Shown: positions 1 through 12,033 of the stretch, piece by piece | Layout: each line of letters opens with the position of its first letter | Numbering within the stretch: position 1 is the stretch's first letter | NCBI GenBank assembly: GCA_037952775.1 | Contig: JBANAY010000004.1 | Span: forward strand, 6,944,001 to 7,008,000 | Source: Clonostachys chloroleuca | Lineage: Eukaryota > Ascomycota > Sordariomycetes > Hypocreales > Bionectriaceae | Direction of reading: 5' to 3' | DNA length: 64,000 nucleotides | Translations under genes and position numbers: made by a program | The notes under the pieces: model-generated | Database searches by the model: none | What the model was told of the DNA's origin: nothing | Seen by the model: the letters and a program-made list of their open reading frames with translations, nothing else

Positions 1-1469
1 TCTTCAAACACGTTGCAACCGTCTGAGCTGGAACCCGAAGACGAACTATATGAATGTAACAACGATGGTAATGAAACTGTACAAGAGCGCAATTATGATG
101 CCGATATTTGGCTGGATGATAATTGGGCTACTACAGAATTGCCAACACCTTTCGTTTTGCCTTATAACCCATCACCGCTTGGGCTGGGCAGCGACGAAAT
201 GTTCCTTCTCGACTACTTCACCAACGGGCTCATCCCACGATGCCACTTGGCTCGCAGAGAACCCTTTCATCAGAGTTATCCTCCCCATTGGCCTGTCTGC
301 TACAAACGAGCCACTGTTTTACAACATAATGGCAATATCCTCCCACCAGCTGTACATGCTCAAAGACAAGCGTTTTGAAAGAGATATCTGGATGTACCGC
401 GCCAAAGCGCTTCGCGGGTTTCAACATGAGATTGCACGCTTCCGAGATGATGATCAGTCGTCTAAGGGGTGGGAGCAAGTTATTGCTACCTTGATTATGC
501 TCACCTTTTTTGATGTGCGTATCTTGTGCTCGGGCTAACTATATTGACTACTTCTAACATCACTCTATGCGATAGATATCACAAGATGCCTCACCGGCGT
601 GGCTAATCCACCAGCGCTGTGCTCGAAATATACAGGCTCTCCTTCCTATCACAAACAATCTATCAATGACCCAATTGGACTTGTTTCGGTTCTTTCGCTA
701 CCATTTCGCCCAGCACGAAGCCTTTGCGAGGACAGCGTACGATATCCTTGATCCCCATGCGGCGTATGTGTGTTGGTTCCCACATGGACTCGAGGCCGAC
801 ATGACGATTATCGATGCACTTCTGGGATGCTCCCCCGAGTTAATTTCCTTGATATTGGAAATATCCAACCTCGCAGCGCAAAGATTGTCAGTCGCAAGCA
901 CAACCAAGGGTAATTTCGAGAGTAACTCTCGGCGAGACGAGGGGCAAGCCATTTGCGCTTGGCGCAACAATATTGAGAGACGACTTTACTTTTTGGAACA
1001 GGTCCTGCCGTGCTCACCCTCTCTCTCTATAGGCTGCAATCAGGATGGCCAAGGTGCCATTGAAGAGCTCGGTTATATTGCAGAGACGCGTCGGTTGTCA
1101 GCACTGTTGTACATGTATTCAAGGCTCGACCATATCCCACCAGGGTTCGCACCCATCGACAAGTTGACTACACAAATACTGGCCCTGATGCCCAAAATAT
1201 CTCTCCGTTCCCATGCTCTGCTGTGGCCTCTCTTCGTTGTCGGAACCATGGGTATCGGAGTGGTCAACCCGGAGAGTGGAGATGCACAGAGGATTTTTGT
1301 ATTAGAACGACTTGTGAGCTTGCAGCAGACGCGGCAACTCAAGAATGTCAGGCGGGCAAGAGAGATTGTAGAGTTCGTTTGGAAGATGCGTGACTTACAA
1401 GGTCCAGAATACATGGGCGGATGGTACGATATCGGGCGGGTAGGAAGTTATGGTGTGAGCTTATGTTAG
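1..1469 (+). CDS. Fungal-specific transcription factor, C-terminal part, with one frame slip
   Basis: The 5' part, including any zinc cluster, lies outside the window. What remains resembles the fungal-specific regulatory domain found C-terminal to Zn2Cys6 clusters (DUF3468/Fungal_trans_2 style): a FLLDYFTNGLIPRC stretch, then NPFIRVILPIGLS, then a long helical tail ending YDIGRVGSYGVSLC. An intron at 515-575 (GTGCGT...GATAG) joins MLTFFD to ISQDASPAWLIHQRC. The first segment (frame of base 13, up to about 250) and the next (frame of base 50) belong to one protein but differ by one base. The simplest reading is one extra base near 253, in GGCTCGCAGAG; no GT-AG intron explains it. It is therefore a pseudogene or carries a sequence error. 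Family placement is inference from sequence style. Confidence 0.6.
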
Positions 1470-2851
1470 AATTGTTGAAGGAATGTCATTGTAAGGTTTG
1501 GCACTAGCTTTTCTTGCACAAAAACCACAAACAAGAGTACTTTCTATCCACTGATTTTATTCTAACTTCTGGTTAAAGCGGTTAAATGATATCATGGCTA
1601 CATTGTTCAATACCGTTTAAGAACAAATTGCTGGTATCTAACCATCGGATCCTGCATGATAATGGCGGAGAGCTTGTATAGGCGCCTGTATGTGAGCATT
1701 CTCCATACAAAACGTGCAGATATCCCTGCTTATTATATATGCTAAATTTAGCAGCTCTTCAGTTGGGGACATGCCGTGACAGTGCCAAGATCTCCGGGGA
1801 GACGTCACAGTCGGCAGTGGTATATTACCGAGAACAATGTAACCCTGACTAGAAACCAGGTGGCTGAAATTAACTGAGTAACTAAAAGAGGAAGCTCAGT
1901 ACCTTAAGAGTGATCTGACGCCCTTAAATAGGTGGTGTTCTTGCCACTGTAGCAGGCTCCCCTGTAGGTTTTAGAATCCTACTCGCGCTATGTGCCGGAT
2001 ACTAGTGTATAATAATCATGGTGAAGAACGTAACAACGCAATGTATAAAAAGGCTTCACGGTGAATGAATAGGAGCTATGGATTTGATGATTGATTGGTT
2101 GATTAGTATGATTAACTAGTATTGCGTACTTCTGAGTTGTTGAGTCCATGGTATACTTGTATGTGGCTAATATTACACACTACGTACCTGATTCTCAGGA
2201 GTAGTAGCTCCAATACAACCCCTATACTAAAAAGAACATCTTTGTACATTCAAGGCAGCCACGAGGTTATGGGTTCAACAAGGCGTGTCTTACAAGCTGG
2301 GGGGGGGGGGGGGGGGGCTGTAGATGACGTTGACGGCATGGTCTAAGCGGCTTGAGCCCCTGCGGCTACGAAGGGGGCCACAGCGATGCTTACATTCAGA
2401 TTAGAACCCACATACCCGTGGGCTGCCTCCATCTTTCGTTGTATCCTCTCCCACAAGAGTGTGCAACGCATATTCTTGCCTCGTCTTGGCCAGCATCAAG
2501 GCTGCTGTTGAGAGCACCCGCCGCGGCCTTTCAACATCTACCCAGTGGCAGACATGTGGAATTTTAGTTTGTCGCTACTTTTACCTGGAATTAATTCAGT
2601 TTAGGCCTGGTGCCTGAAAAGTCACTAGGGTCATGGATTTGCTGAAAAGCCGTGGGTTCCGGTAGATTATATTAGTATCCATAGAGCAAGGGACGCACGT
2701 TTCACAAATTAACTGGGGGCTAGGCATTCCTAATTCTGGTTCTGGGGAAAACGATATATATCTTGCTGGACTGTCTTACTTCGAGGTGAACATTTCTATC
2801 ACCGAGTCTCCTTTCTTCGAGTCTTCCCTATTTGCCATCATACTATCCAAA
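1470..2851. other. Intergenic region, no supported gene
   Basis: No open frame here looks coding; the longest ones (2122-2346, 2352-2567) have no domain-like composition and no matching splice partners. The stretch holds a G19 homopolymer at 2299-2317 and an 18-base word at 1753-1770 that recurs at 55922-55939. The last 200 bases are presumably the promoter of the small secreted peptide gene. Confidence 0.5.
2299..2317. repeat. Poly-G tract of 19 bases
   Basis: An uninterrupted run of 19 G residues lies in non-coding DNA between the regulator and the small secreted peptide gene. Tracts this long are unstable in replication and hard to sequence, so the exact length is uncertain. No function is implied. 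Confidence 0.9.
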
Positions 2852-3204
2852 ATGCATTTCATCAAGGCCGTCATCTCCCTCTTTACTTTCGCCGGCTTCG
2901 CCGTGGCCCAGCATGACCAGTCTGGTCTCGAAGCTCGTGAGGCCTACCAACAGTATCTCGCAGAGCGCAATGAGTACGAGTACCATATGGAGCGAGACCT
3001 TGCCACCCGTGTAAGTCATCCTTCTAATCCCTTTCCCTAACAATCTCATCCTCCATGCTGATAGAGTATTCACTCCAGGGGCCTAAATATCAATGTATAT
3101 TTTCTCACATTCATGACGGATATCAATGCGCTCTCTACGGCGTTACCCCTAAGTGTCCTTGTTCGAGTAGCAAGAGGGGCCAGAAATGCAGTTGTCCTAA
3201 ATAG
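2852..3204 (+). CDS. Small secreted cysteine-rich peptide, two exons
   Basis: Exon 1 (2852-3010) starts at an ATG after CCAAA and encodes a clear signal peptide, MHFIKAVISLFTFAGFAVA, followed by an acidic, Tyr- and Glu-rich helix-prone stretch (QHDQSGLEAREAYQQYLAER). A GTAAGT donor at 3011 and the CAG acceptor ending at 3078 join phase 0 to exon 2 (3079-3204), which encodes 41 residues with six cysteines, including CPC and CSC pairs near the C-terminus. Total about 94 residues. The nearer AG at 3063-3064 gives a cysteine-free tail instead, so the acceptor choice is inferred from the cysteine pattern. Small secreted cysteine-rich proteins of fungi can act at surfaces, on competitors or on hosts; the actual role is unknown. 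Confidence 0.6.
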
Positions 3205-3466
3205 GGGGAGATACAAGGCACTCTTGAATATTTTTCGCAGGGACTTTCATAGGTAATAGTAGGCTACCGGAGAGAGTTTTGATAGAAAATTAAAACAAAA
3301 GAAGAAGTCAAACCCAACAACTCAACACAATGAATAATAGTAGGCTAAATTGATGGAAAAAGCAGTCAAGTACGCCTACAACTAAGACTAAAACTAGATA
3401 AAAAATTTTAGTGTCTATGTTGACCCCAAACCATCATATTTCTTCCTGTCCCACGCGGTCCAATGT

Positions 3467-5258
3467 CTAGTGTGTGTACCTGAAATCCTCCTGCTTCTTG
3501 TCAGACAAATCCTGATAGACTTCCACAAGAGCATCCACATTTTCCTTTTCGACTTGATGGGCCTTGCCGTACTTCTTGTCCTTGCGATGATTTTCAAGCC
3601 TGGCAACTATAAAGTAGAGACCCACCAGCAGAATCGCTGTGCAGTAACAAGACAACATCGCAATAGTTCCGCCAGTGTATGCAGGAGCCTGCGCCTCACG
3701 GAATGTCTGAGGTCCAATGAGGTTACCAGCTCCATATCCCAAAAGAATACCGTACGTGACCACCTACTTCGTGCTGCCCGCGGTGTTGGCCTGTGGTAGC
3801 GAGATGGCCGTAACATATGGTGCTGGATGTTGTTAGCAGTGATACGAAACGTGTGTTTTTAAGGATGCTCCTACCCCAGTAGCAGTACATCAAGTATAAG
3901 CCAAACATCTGGCCCCCAGTCGACGACCTTGGGAGGGCGTAAACTAGAGCGGTACCGAGGAGAGGAACGAGAGGGGCGAGCATGACAACAAATGTGCGAC
4001 GGCCTTGCCATTTTGCAGCCAAGTAAGACGCCAGGAAGCCTGAAGCAGAGGAGATGACACCATTCGGCATGGACAAGAGAGCTGAAGTTTGAGCATCAAA
4101 CCCGAGATTGTTAATGATAAGCGCACCAAAAGTTATGAGACCCCCATTTGGGATATTCACAGCGATGTTGAAGAAGAACATTATCCAAATCTTGACATCG
4201 AGAACAGCCTCCCAAGCCTGGTCTCACTTCCACGTGCTGCTGTCAATGCCGGTTCGGTTTTCCGCCAGGCGCTGGACGGCGTGCCATCTTTCTTCGACTG
4301 TGAGGAAATGGGCGTTGATGGGCGAGTCCGGTAGGTAGAATATCATGAAGATCGAGTAGAGAACATTCATACTGCCGGTGAGAAGGTAGAGATACTGCCA
4401 GCGAGCGAGCGGGGCGTCAGGTGGGATCTTGCCAATGACCCACGAAAGGAAGCCATTCACGACAGAGCTAAAGACAGTCATGATGACTGAATACACGTCA
4501 GAAACCAACACTTGAAACTCTCAATGATTAAAGAGGAGCAAAAGGGACTTACTGCAATTGCGAATGGGTTGCTCAGACTTCTTCCAAAACACTGAGATGA
4601 GGAGTGTGGCACCAGGGCTTATAATGGCTTCGAAGACGCCCATGAGAAACCGCAAGACCATCAGCCCGGCCCAGTTGTGGCAAGCGGCGATGCACAAGGT
4701 CATGAGAGACCAACACATAGAGCATGCACTAAGATATTTCCCGGCTGGGAGTCGATGAATGAGATAAGTCGAAGGCGAGATTCCGACAAGCATCTTGAAA
4801 GTATTAGATGGTTTCAAAAGAGCGGGCTAAAGGAAGAACTTACACCAAGGGAGAGGATGCTCCCCAGCCAGCTGTAGTCCTGACCGTGGAGGTTGTTGTC
4901 TTCTTTGAAGCCGTAGAGAGCCCCAGTTGCAAGTTGAACCTTGTCAACAGCAGCGAAAAGTCCCATGAGCAGTAACTAAAGGAAAGCCTATGTTAGCAAT
5001 CTGCTTACTTTAATCAATTCATGTGATTCGTACCAGAGGAATCATCCACCGGTCAATTTTGCGGACGATAACCTTTTCCTGCTCTGGCGTCATTGGAGGG
5101 AATGGCCCGACAGACGCGAGGAACTTTGCTGCCTGGTCCACCTCCTTGGACTGGGCTTGTTTGACGTTGTCATTACTGTGTGCAACTTGGTTGCTTGTCA
5201 CAGGGTGGATGGCGTCCTCCCCAGCAACGGGCATTTTCTTCTCCTCGGTTGGAGACAT
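3467..5258 (-). pseudogene. DAL5/TNA1-type MFS permease with two in-frame stops
   Basis: Five exons can be assembled with matching phases: 5258-5034, 4975-4844, 4793-4553, 4510-3875 and 3822-3467. The product resembles anion:cation symporters for allantoate, nicotinate and similar acids: hydrophilic N-terminus with DRWMIPL, then GQDYSWLGSILSLG, LRFLMGVFEAIISPG, RWQYLYLLTGS, and a C-terminus with YGAGNLIGPQTF. Two codons are nonsense. TGA at 4226-4224 follows STWK where the paralogue at 38.3-39.9 kb reads FKWDQAFE, so a Trp was lost. TAG at 3766-3764 sits in STK-stop-VVTYG where the paralogue reads TTKKSVLL, so a Lys was lost. Neither is removed by a convincing intron. It is divergent from the hydantoinase, suggesting an ancestral uptake-plus-hydrolysis pair. 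Confidence 0.78.
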
Positions 5259-5944
5259 TGGACAAAGCTGAGTTGGATTTCAAGATATTGGCAATAAGAC
5301 GGCAGAGAAAAGGTGACATTCTTGGGGGGGGCTGTTGTCTTTGAGAGTCGAAAAAATAGGGAGAAAGTCCAGCCTTTTGTAGACGGTCTATCTCTGCTGG
5401 TGTTGAATGCTCATGGCCCCGGGATCTGAAAGCTGTGTTATCAGTTCTTCCTTGCAGGAGTTGGAAATCCAGGCTATCGGGTTGGCCCAAGATCCTGGGG
5501 AAGCGACATGACACGACAATGGCACCCCGGTTGGGCTCTGATATTGATTCGGGCGGGGCCAAGGCAGGTCGACGCGAGCAGCCCACATTCCCCTCGTTAT
5601 CAGCCCCGTGCCAAGCCCACTCGTTACGGAGGCTCGGAGCCATGACTCGGTCAAGGTTCGACTGCCCACCCTCCCTCATCGCGTCGACCTGATCTTTTTC
5701 AAGAGGCATCGTCTAGTGTTATCGCAAAGCGGTCCTTGGGTGCTCTGCTCGCATATTATCACCTCCTTTCTCGGCATCTATCGTCATAATTTGTTTCATG
5801 AGAGCGACCTCGGACAAGAAGTCATGTCTTCGGAGCTGATCATGCCTGGAAATTCATGATAAATACGTCGTCAATGTCCGAGATTAGCGAGGTATGGCCA
5901 AGCAGTAATTATTCTTTTATTCTTTTTTTAACATATTGCCAACC
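5259..5944. promoter_or_regulatory. Divergent promoter with six HGATAR (GATA-factor) sites
   Basis: This 686-bp gap separates the starts of the permease and the hydantoinase. Six matches to HGATAR, the binding site of AreA-type nitrogen GATA factors, are visible: 5388-5393 (as CTATCT), 5438-5443, 5597-5602 and 5756-5761 (as TTATCA), 5719-5724 (as TTATCG) and 5857-5862 (TGATAA). Clustered GATA sites are typical of nitrogen-catabolism genes, and both neighbours would fit uptake and hydrolysis of a cyclic amide or imide. Binding itself is inferred. Confidence 0.45.
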
Positions 5945-8900
5945 ATGAGTTCAAACCCAACCATCGCTCCTAAAGGCATTAGGTTTGCCATAGGTGAAGC
6001 CTCTTATAGAATCTCTCTGACTCTAAGTCTCAATACTGATATGTACTAGATCGGGGTGGCACCTTTACCGATGTGTGGGCGGCGGTTGAGGGCCAGCCTG
6101 ACATAGTCCTCAAGCTTCTGTCCGTCGATCCCGAGAACTATGCAGATGCACCATCAGAAGGTCAGAAATCTTATTCATTGCAAGTGAAATCAATCTGACC
6201 GCGAATCAAGGAATCCGACGAGTGCTGGAGCAAGTAACCAAAACCACAATCCCTCGATCCTCGCGACTGCCAAAAGAGCACATCGAATTCATTCGCATGG
6301 GCACTACCGTTGCCACAAATGGTATAGATCTGAAAAGCTCATACATTGTTCACTATCAACTGACTAAATTATTGTAGCTCTCCTCGAGCGGAAGGGAAAC
6401 AGGCACGCTCTCGTCGTCACAGAGGGCTTCCGCGACCTTCTCGACATAGGTCACCAGTCTCGCCCAAAGCTATTCGCTCTGGATCATAGAAAGCCAGACA
6501 CGCTATTTGAAGAGGTTGTTGAGATATCTGAGAGAATCACGGTTGAGGATTTTGAGGACTGACCCGAGGAGCTCGTCCTACCCACCAAAGGTATTCCTGG
6601 GACACTGGTGGAGGGCTCAACGGGAGACATCTTGCGCATCATCAAGCCTCTCGATGTCGAGGAGGTAAAAACAAAGCTGCTTGCTATTCGAGAGAAAGGG
6701 ATCGATGCCCTGGCCATTTGCTTCGCTCACTCCTATCTCTACCCCCAGCATGAAGAGGCTGTGGCCAAGATTGCCATGGAGCTCGGCTTCACTCATATTT
6801 CCGCCTCCTTTGGCGTAGGCGCGAAGATGATCAAGATCATCTCGCGAGGTAGCTCCGCCTCTGCGGATGCATATCTCACCCCGGAGATTCAACGTTATGT
6901 TCAGACCTTTGCTGAGGGCTTTGAGGGTGGCAACTTGGATGGTGTGAGGTGTGAATTCATGCAGAGTGATGGCGGCCTGGTCAACTATAAGTATTTCAGC
7001 GGCCTCAAGGCTATTTTGAGTGGGCCTGCAGGTATGAAGATCAACTGGTCTCAGTGAGCTATCTTGTGACTGACCGCTAATCATTACCAGGCGGTGTTGT
7101 GGGTTACGCTCGTACCTCATACGAAGGAAAGACGCCAGTTGTCGGATTTGACATGGGTGGAACTTCGACACGCGTTTCTCGATACGGAGGGTCATTTGAG
7201 AATGTCTTTGAAACGACCACGGCTGGCGTCGCGATCCAAAGCCCCCAGTTGGATATCAATACCGTAGCAGCTGGGGGCGGCAGCAACTTGTATTGGGAAA
7301 ATGGTCTTTCCAGAGTTGGACCAGAGGTAAGTAACTTGCTGGCTTTATTTAAATTTGAGATCAGACTAACCATATAACATAGAGTGCTGGGGCGCACCCA
7401 GGCCCGGCTTCCTATCGCAAGGGTGGCCCTCTTACGGTGACGGATGCCAATCTGATGCTTGGCCGGTTACTTCCACAGTACTTCCCCTCCATCTTTGGTC
7501 CGAACGAGGACCAGCCTTTGGACGATGAAATTGTGCGCCAAAAGTTCACTGAGTTGGCGGACACAATAAACCGAGAGACCGGCCGTTCCATGACCCCTAT
7601 GGAAGTAGCAAATGGCTTCATAGACGTGGCCAACGAAGCGATGGGGCGACCTATCCGTGCAATTACAGAAGCCAGAGGGCACGATACCTCAGCTCACAAC
7701 TTGGGTGTTTTCGGAGGAGCGGGCGGACAACATGCCTGCGATCTAGCCCAAAACTGGATATCAAGCGGGTCATTATTCACAAGTTCTCAAGCATCCTCTC
7801 AGCATACGGTATGGCTCTTGCTGAAGCTTCGCAAGAGCTACAAGAACCAAGTAGCGAGACGCTTTCCGCCGAATCTATGCCAAATATCCAACAGAGAATC
7901 CAAAGTCTCAAGAGCGAGGCAAAGGCCAGACTCTTCGCCCAAGGAATCGACGAGGAAGCCATTCGATACGATGTGTATCTGCATCTTAGATATGAGGGTA
8001 CAGAGACTCAACTCATGATCCATGAGCCGGAGGATGGTCATTTTAGGTCCGCCTTTGAAAAAGAACATTTAAGGGAGCTAGCGTTCTTGTTTCCAGACTC
8101 TAAACGGGTTCTGGTCGATGACATCAGGGTCTGCGGCGTTGGGGCAAGCGAACATGTCAGTCAAGACAATGATCGCCTTCGTAAGGAGCTAGAAGAGACC
8201 TCATTTGTCCCCATCGAAGCACGAAATGCAGTTCACAAGGTTAGTTGAACATATTTTGACGTGCATTATCCCACATTCTAACTTCCTTCAAGACAAAATT
8301 ATACTTCAGCCCGGTCGGATACCAGATGGCACCGGTGTTCCTACTGGAGCAACTGAAGAAAGGCGATAGCGTTGAGGGACCTGCTTTAATTATTGACAAG
8401 ACGCAAACGATTGTTGTCCCCCCTAACTCGAAAGCCTCGATCCTAACTTCTCACGTAATCATTGATCGATTAGATGAAAATACGGTTCCTGTGGTGGACG
8501 CGACGGAAATCGTGGCCGACCCGATTCAGTTGTCCGTCTACAGCCACCGTTTCATGGGGATTGCGGAACAGATGGGTAGAACGCTCCAGAGAACCAGTCT
8601 CTCCCTCAACATAAAAGAGAGATTAGATTTCTCTTGCGCGATATTCGGGCCGGATGCCGAGCTTGTCGCCAACGCACCGCATGTCCCGGTGCACCTGGGT
8701 AGCATGAGTTACTCCTTAAAATACCAGTCGGAGTTTCACAAGGGTAATCTGAAGCCTGGAGATGTCCTCGTCTCAAACCACCCGGAAGCAAGCCGGTGGA
8801 ACTCATTTGCCAGATATCACTGTCATTACTTCTGTGTTCGAGCCGGATGGAAAGACGATTTGCTTTTATACCGCTTCTAGAGGCCATCATATGGATATTG

Positions 8901-10228
8901 GGGGACTGAAAGGAACCTCGATGCCGCCGGATTCGACTTCATTATACCACGAGGGCGCGTCTATCAAGTCTTTCTTTTTAGTGAGAGATGGAAAATTTGC
9001 TGAGAAGGGTATTTGTGATATTCTACTCGAGCCTGGCACCCATGAAGGCTGCACCGGCTCCCGAAGACTGGGTGATAACATCTCAGACTTGAAAGCGCAG
9101 ATTGCCGCAAACAACAAGGGTGCGGTACTGATCCAAGCACTGATAGCCGAGAATGGAAAGAACAAGGTCCACTTCTACATGAAGAAGATCCAAGAGAACG
9201 CCGAAATTGCGGTCAGAAATTATCTCAAAGGAGTAAGACAAAAGAACGGAGCTGCTCCTTTGACTGCTGAAGACTCGATGGATAACGGATCGACCATGGA
9301 GGTTTCGATCACAATTGATGAGGAAGGAACTGGAATCTTTGATTTTGAAGGTACATCTTCTGAGATGCTCTCGAATATGAATGCCCCTCCTGCCATCACT
9401 TACTCGGCACTCATCTACACCATGAGGGTTCTGATCAATAGCGATGTTCCGCTCAACCAAGGATGCCTCACCCCAACAAGGGTGCTCATCCCGAAAAACA
9501 CCTTTTTGAATCCCTCTGCTGGCCGGGCTGTCTGCTGTGGCAATACACTCACCTCCCAGAGGGTTACTGACCTCTTGCTGAAGGCCTTCCGCGCGGCTGC
9601 CGCCTCGCAAGGATGCATGAATTGCATGGGCTTCTTCGGCCGAGGTGGGCTTGGTTCAGATGGGAAACCACTGCCGGGATTCGCATACAACTATGGAGAG
9701 ACGATTGCCGGGGGCGCCGGTGCTGGGCCAACATGGCACGGTGCAAGTGGCTTGCACACCCACATGACCAACACCAGGACCACGGATGCTGAAGTATTGG
9801 AGAGACGATACCCCATCCTGGTGCGCGAGTTCTCAATCCGCAAAGGACGTGGCGGAAAGGGCAAATTTAATGGCGGTTGCGGCGTGGTGAGAGACTTTGA
9901 GTGCCGTGCTCCCCTCACCTTCAGCATGATCTCGGAGCGTCGAGTGAATCAGCCCTATGGGATGGAGGGTGGAGAATCTGGTCAACGCGGGATAAATTAC
10001 TGGGCTCAGCGCAATGAAGATGGGTCGTATACTTGGCTCAACATAGGGCCAAGGAGTCAAATTGATATGGACCTGGGTGATCGATTCGTTGTTCACACTC
10101 CAGGGGGTGGTGCTTGGGGCAAGGTAGGGGATGGTGATTCGATCGCCACTGAGAAAAAGAATGTCGATTTCCAGCCACGCGCTAATGGAAGCCTGAATGC
10201 TTTCCTTGCGGCTCAGTTAGAAGCTTAG
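5945..10228 (+). pseudogene. Hydantoinase/5-oxoprolinase (HyuA-HyuB fusion), multiply disabled
   Basis: Seven exons (5945-5993, 6050-6160, 6211-6321, 6378-7031, 7091-7326, 7383-8239, 8293-10228) encode an ATP-dependent 5-oxoprolinase-type enzyme, which opens 5-oxoproline or hydantoin rings. Visible motifs: N-terminal [53 protein letters not shown], and in the HyuB half AGGTHLPDITV, NAPPAITYSA and the C-terminal RHxGGxG-like region. Three lesions break it: TGA at 6560-6562 after EDFED; loss of one base near 7750 (GCCCAAAACTGG) shifting the frame; and a tandem AAGC duplication at 8786-8793 turning HPEAGGTH out of frame. The highly conserved Asp after GTST is also replaced by Arg ([11 protein letters not shown]). 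The family reaction is known; this copy should not make the full enzyme. Confidence 0.85.
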
Positions 10229-10556
10229 GCTATATAAAAGCCGCAGCTAAGATTCGTAGGGAGATGTCGAGGTGGGATATATGAGTAAAACTTTGAATAT
10301 ACTCAGCAAGATATAGGGAATGGAGGTCCAAGAATGAGATCTCTTGTTCAGCTAAGCATAGACCTAGATTCTCGCATCAAGGCAAGATCTACTGTCTGAA
10401 GTATGTCATTGAAAACAAACAAGAAATATTTATTTCTACATAGTTAAGATGATACAACCCAACTGATTATCTCATTATACATATTATTCGTAGCCTGCAA
10501 GATAAATCTTGGACCTCCCATTAAACCATAACTCAGGTTTATCCAACACAGTATGT
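10229..10556. other. Convergent intergenic spacer
   Basis: The 328 bases lie between the 3' ends of the hydantoinase and the rhodopsin-domain gene. It is AT-leaning and carries no coding signal; it presumably contains the two 3' untranslated regions and polyadenylation signals. Confidence 0.5.
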
Positions 10557-12033
10557 CTACCAACGAGGATCGTTGCTTATCCCGGTGCCGTATATTCTTG
10601 GTTCATTAGTGGCCTCTATCCTCGTTGTGCGAATAATGCCTTCCTCTGGATCCATCTTATCATGGTGGTTGGACCTTGACGCGGGCATTGCTTGCAATTG
10701 CACAGTGTCGTCGACTTGATAGTACCCATTCATGGACGAATTGGGATTCTTGCTTCGCCAGTGGGACGATTGAGACAAGCCTTGAGATGAAGAGCTGCCC
10801 GACGTCATGAGCCCAGCCCTGACAACGAATTTGCCAATCCAACCTTTCGGTCCGTACACCTTGGGCGCGCAGGGAAGACTGAAAATCAGGTAGCCACACG
10901 TCATCTCGGCCATGCACATCAGAGCAATGGGTGCGATGGAATAAGTACGGTCCTCCGAGTGGTAGAGATGGTAGCCGGCATGGAGTCGAACAGCAGCGCA
11001 GGCACATGCCCTACAGAACGAGTTTGGTCATTAGTAAATTGACGACTTAAACTTGGCGGCTAGATAAAAGATAATTTATAGAGAGCGTGGTATTTACTTA
11101 CGCGAGACCAATAGAAAATGCCAAAGAAATGTGAAACTTTCTCTTTGACGTCAGCTTCAAGCCCCAGATCTTCTTCTGAGGGAGAATCAGCATGATGACG
11201 TCGGACACCAGATTTATCGAGGCGCTGGTGATGAATATCACTGAAGTATCCGAACAGCGCCCAGGCATCGTGGTATTCCATATCTTCTCATGGGGGATAC
11301 ACGAGAAGACGAGCGTCAAGATGGCTCCAATGTAGTACATGGAGACCAAGGTCAGCAATAACCAGGAAATTCTCCAAAACCAGCCGCGGGTCCCGGTCGG
11401 TACGAAAATACGAAGCCATTCGAGAAGGATTGCGATTTTTATGCTGGCCATTGTTGCTTCATAGATGACGCTGTCATTGTGGACGATCTGCCCGCGCGTG
11501 ATCAGTACATGTTTCGTCGCATCGCATCATCTAAGGGGAAAGTTTACATATAGCACAAGCGGCAAGTCCTCGAGATGTTTGTCCCATTGGTGAACATAGA
11601 ATCCGCACGCTTCCCTAAACCAAAATAATATACCGATATAGGCGAAGAAAAGAGTCTGGTGGTGGAATGGATATTAGCCGACGACTGGCTTCCCCTCGGA
11701 CTAGGTGTCGTTCGTGCGACATTGGGCAGGAGGGCTTACTACTGATGCGAAGGAGAGGACTATGTATTCGCATTAGTACGCAATGTTTATGCGGGGAAAG
11801 AATATGGCAGATCTCAAACACTCACAGTCTCCTATAGTCAACCTCTGTCGCGTGGAAACGAGATATGTCCCGCGGGTGATAACACAAAACGACGTGAGGA
11901 GGATGCATATGATGATGCCAACCATGGCCTCGGTATCGCGATTCGGAGGGTTATCAAACTGCGGGACTTGCCCGTCGGGGGGTGCTAACCCAGGCTTGCC
12001 AGAGTAGTGAGTGACGGGCTTGGGCGCTGACAT
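10557..12033 (-). CDS. Fungal rhodopsin-domain integral membrane protein, five exons
   Basis: Exons 12033-11826, 11759-11740 (only 20 nt), 11655-11548, 11487-11102 and 11010-10557 join in phase to give about 391 residues with no internal stop. The product has the layout of the fungal rhodopsin-like domain (PTH11-related, seven membrane helices): first helix GIIICILLTSFCVITRG, RLTIGDFLSFASV, IAILLEWLRIF, FWRISWLLLTLVSMYYIGAI, ITSASINLVSDVIMLILP, then KRKFHISLAFSIGLAACAC and MAEMTCGYLIFSLP. The C-terminal 100 residues are polar and Ser-rich, likely cytosolic. Members of this family are abundant plasma-membrane proteins of mostly unknown role; some act as receptors. A second member lies at 40.95-42.12 kb. 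Confidence 0.85.

Noticed and set aside
3011..3252. Alternative second exon of the small secreted peptide from acceptor 3064
   Set aside because: It gives a longer tail without cysteines or other features; the 3078 acceptor yields the regular Cys-rich ending.
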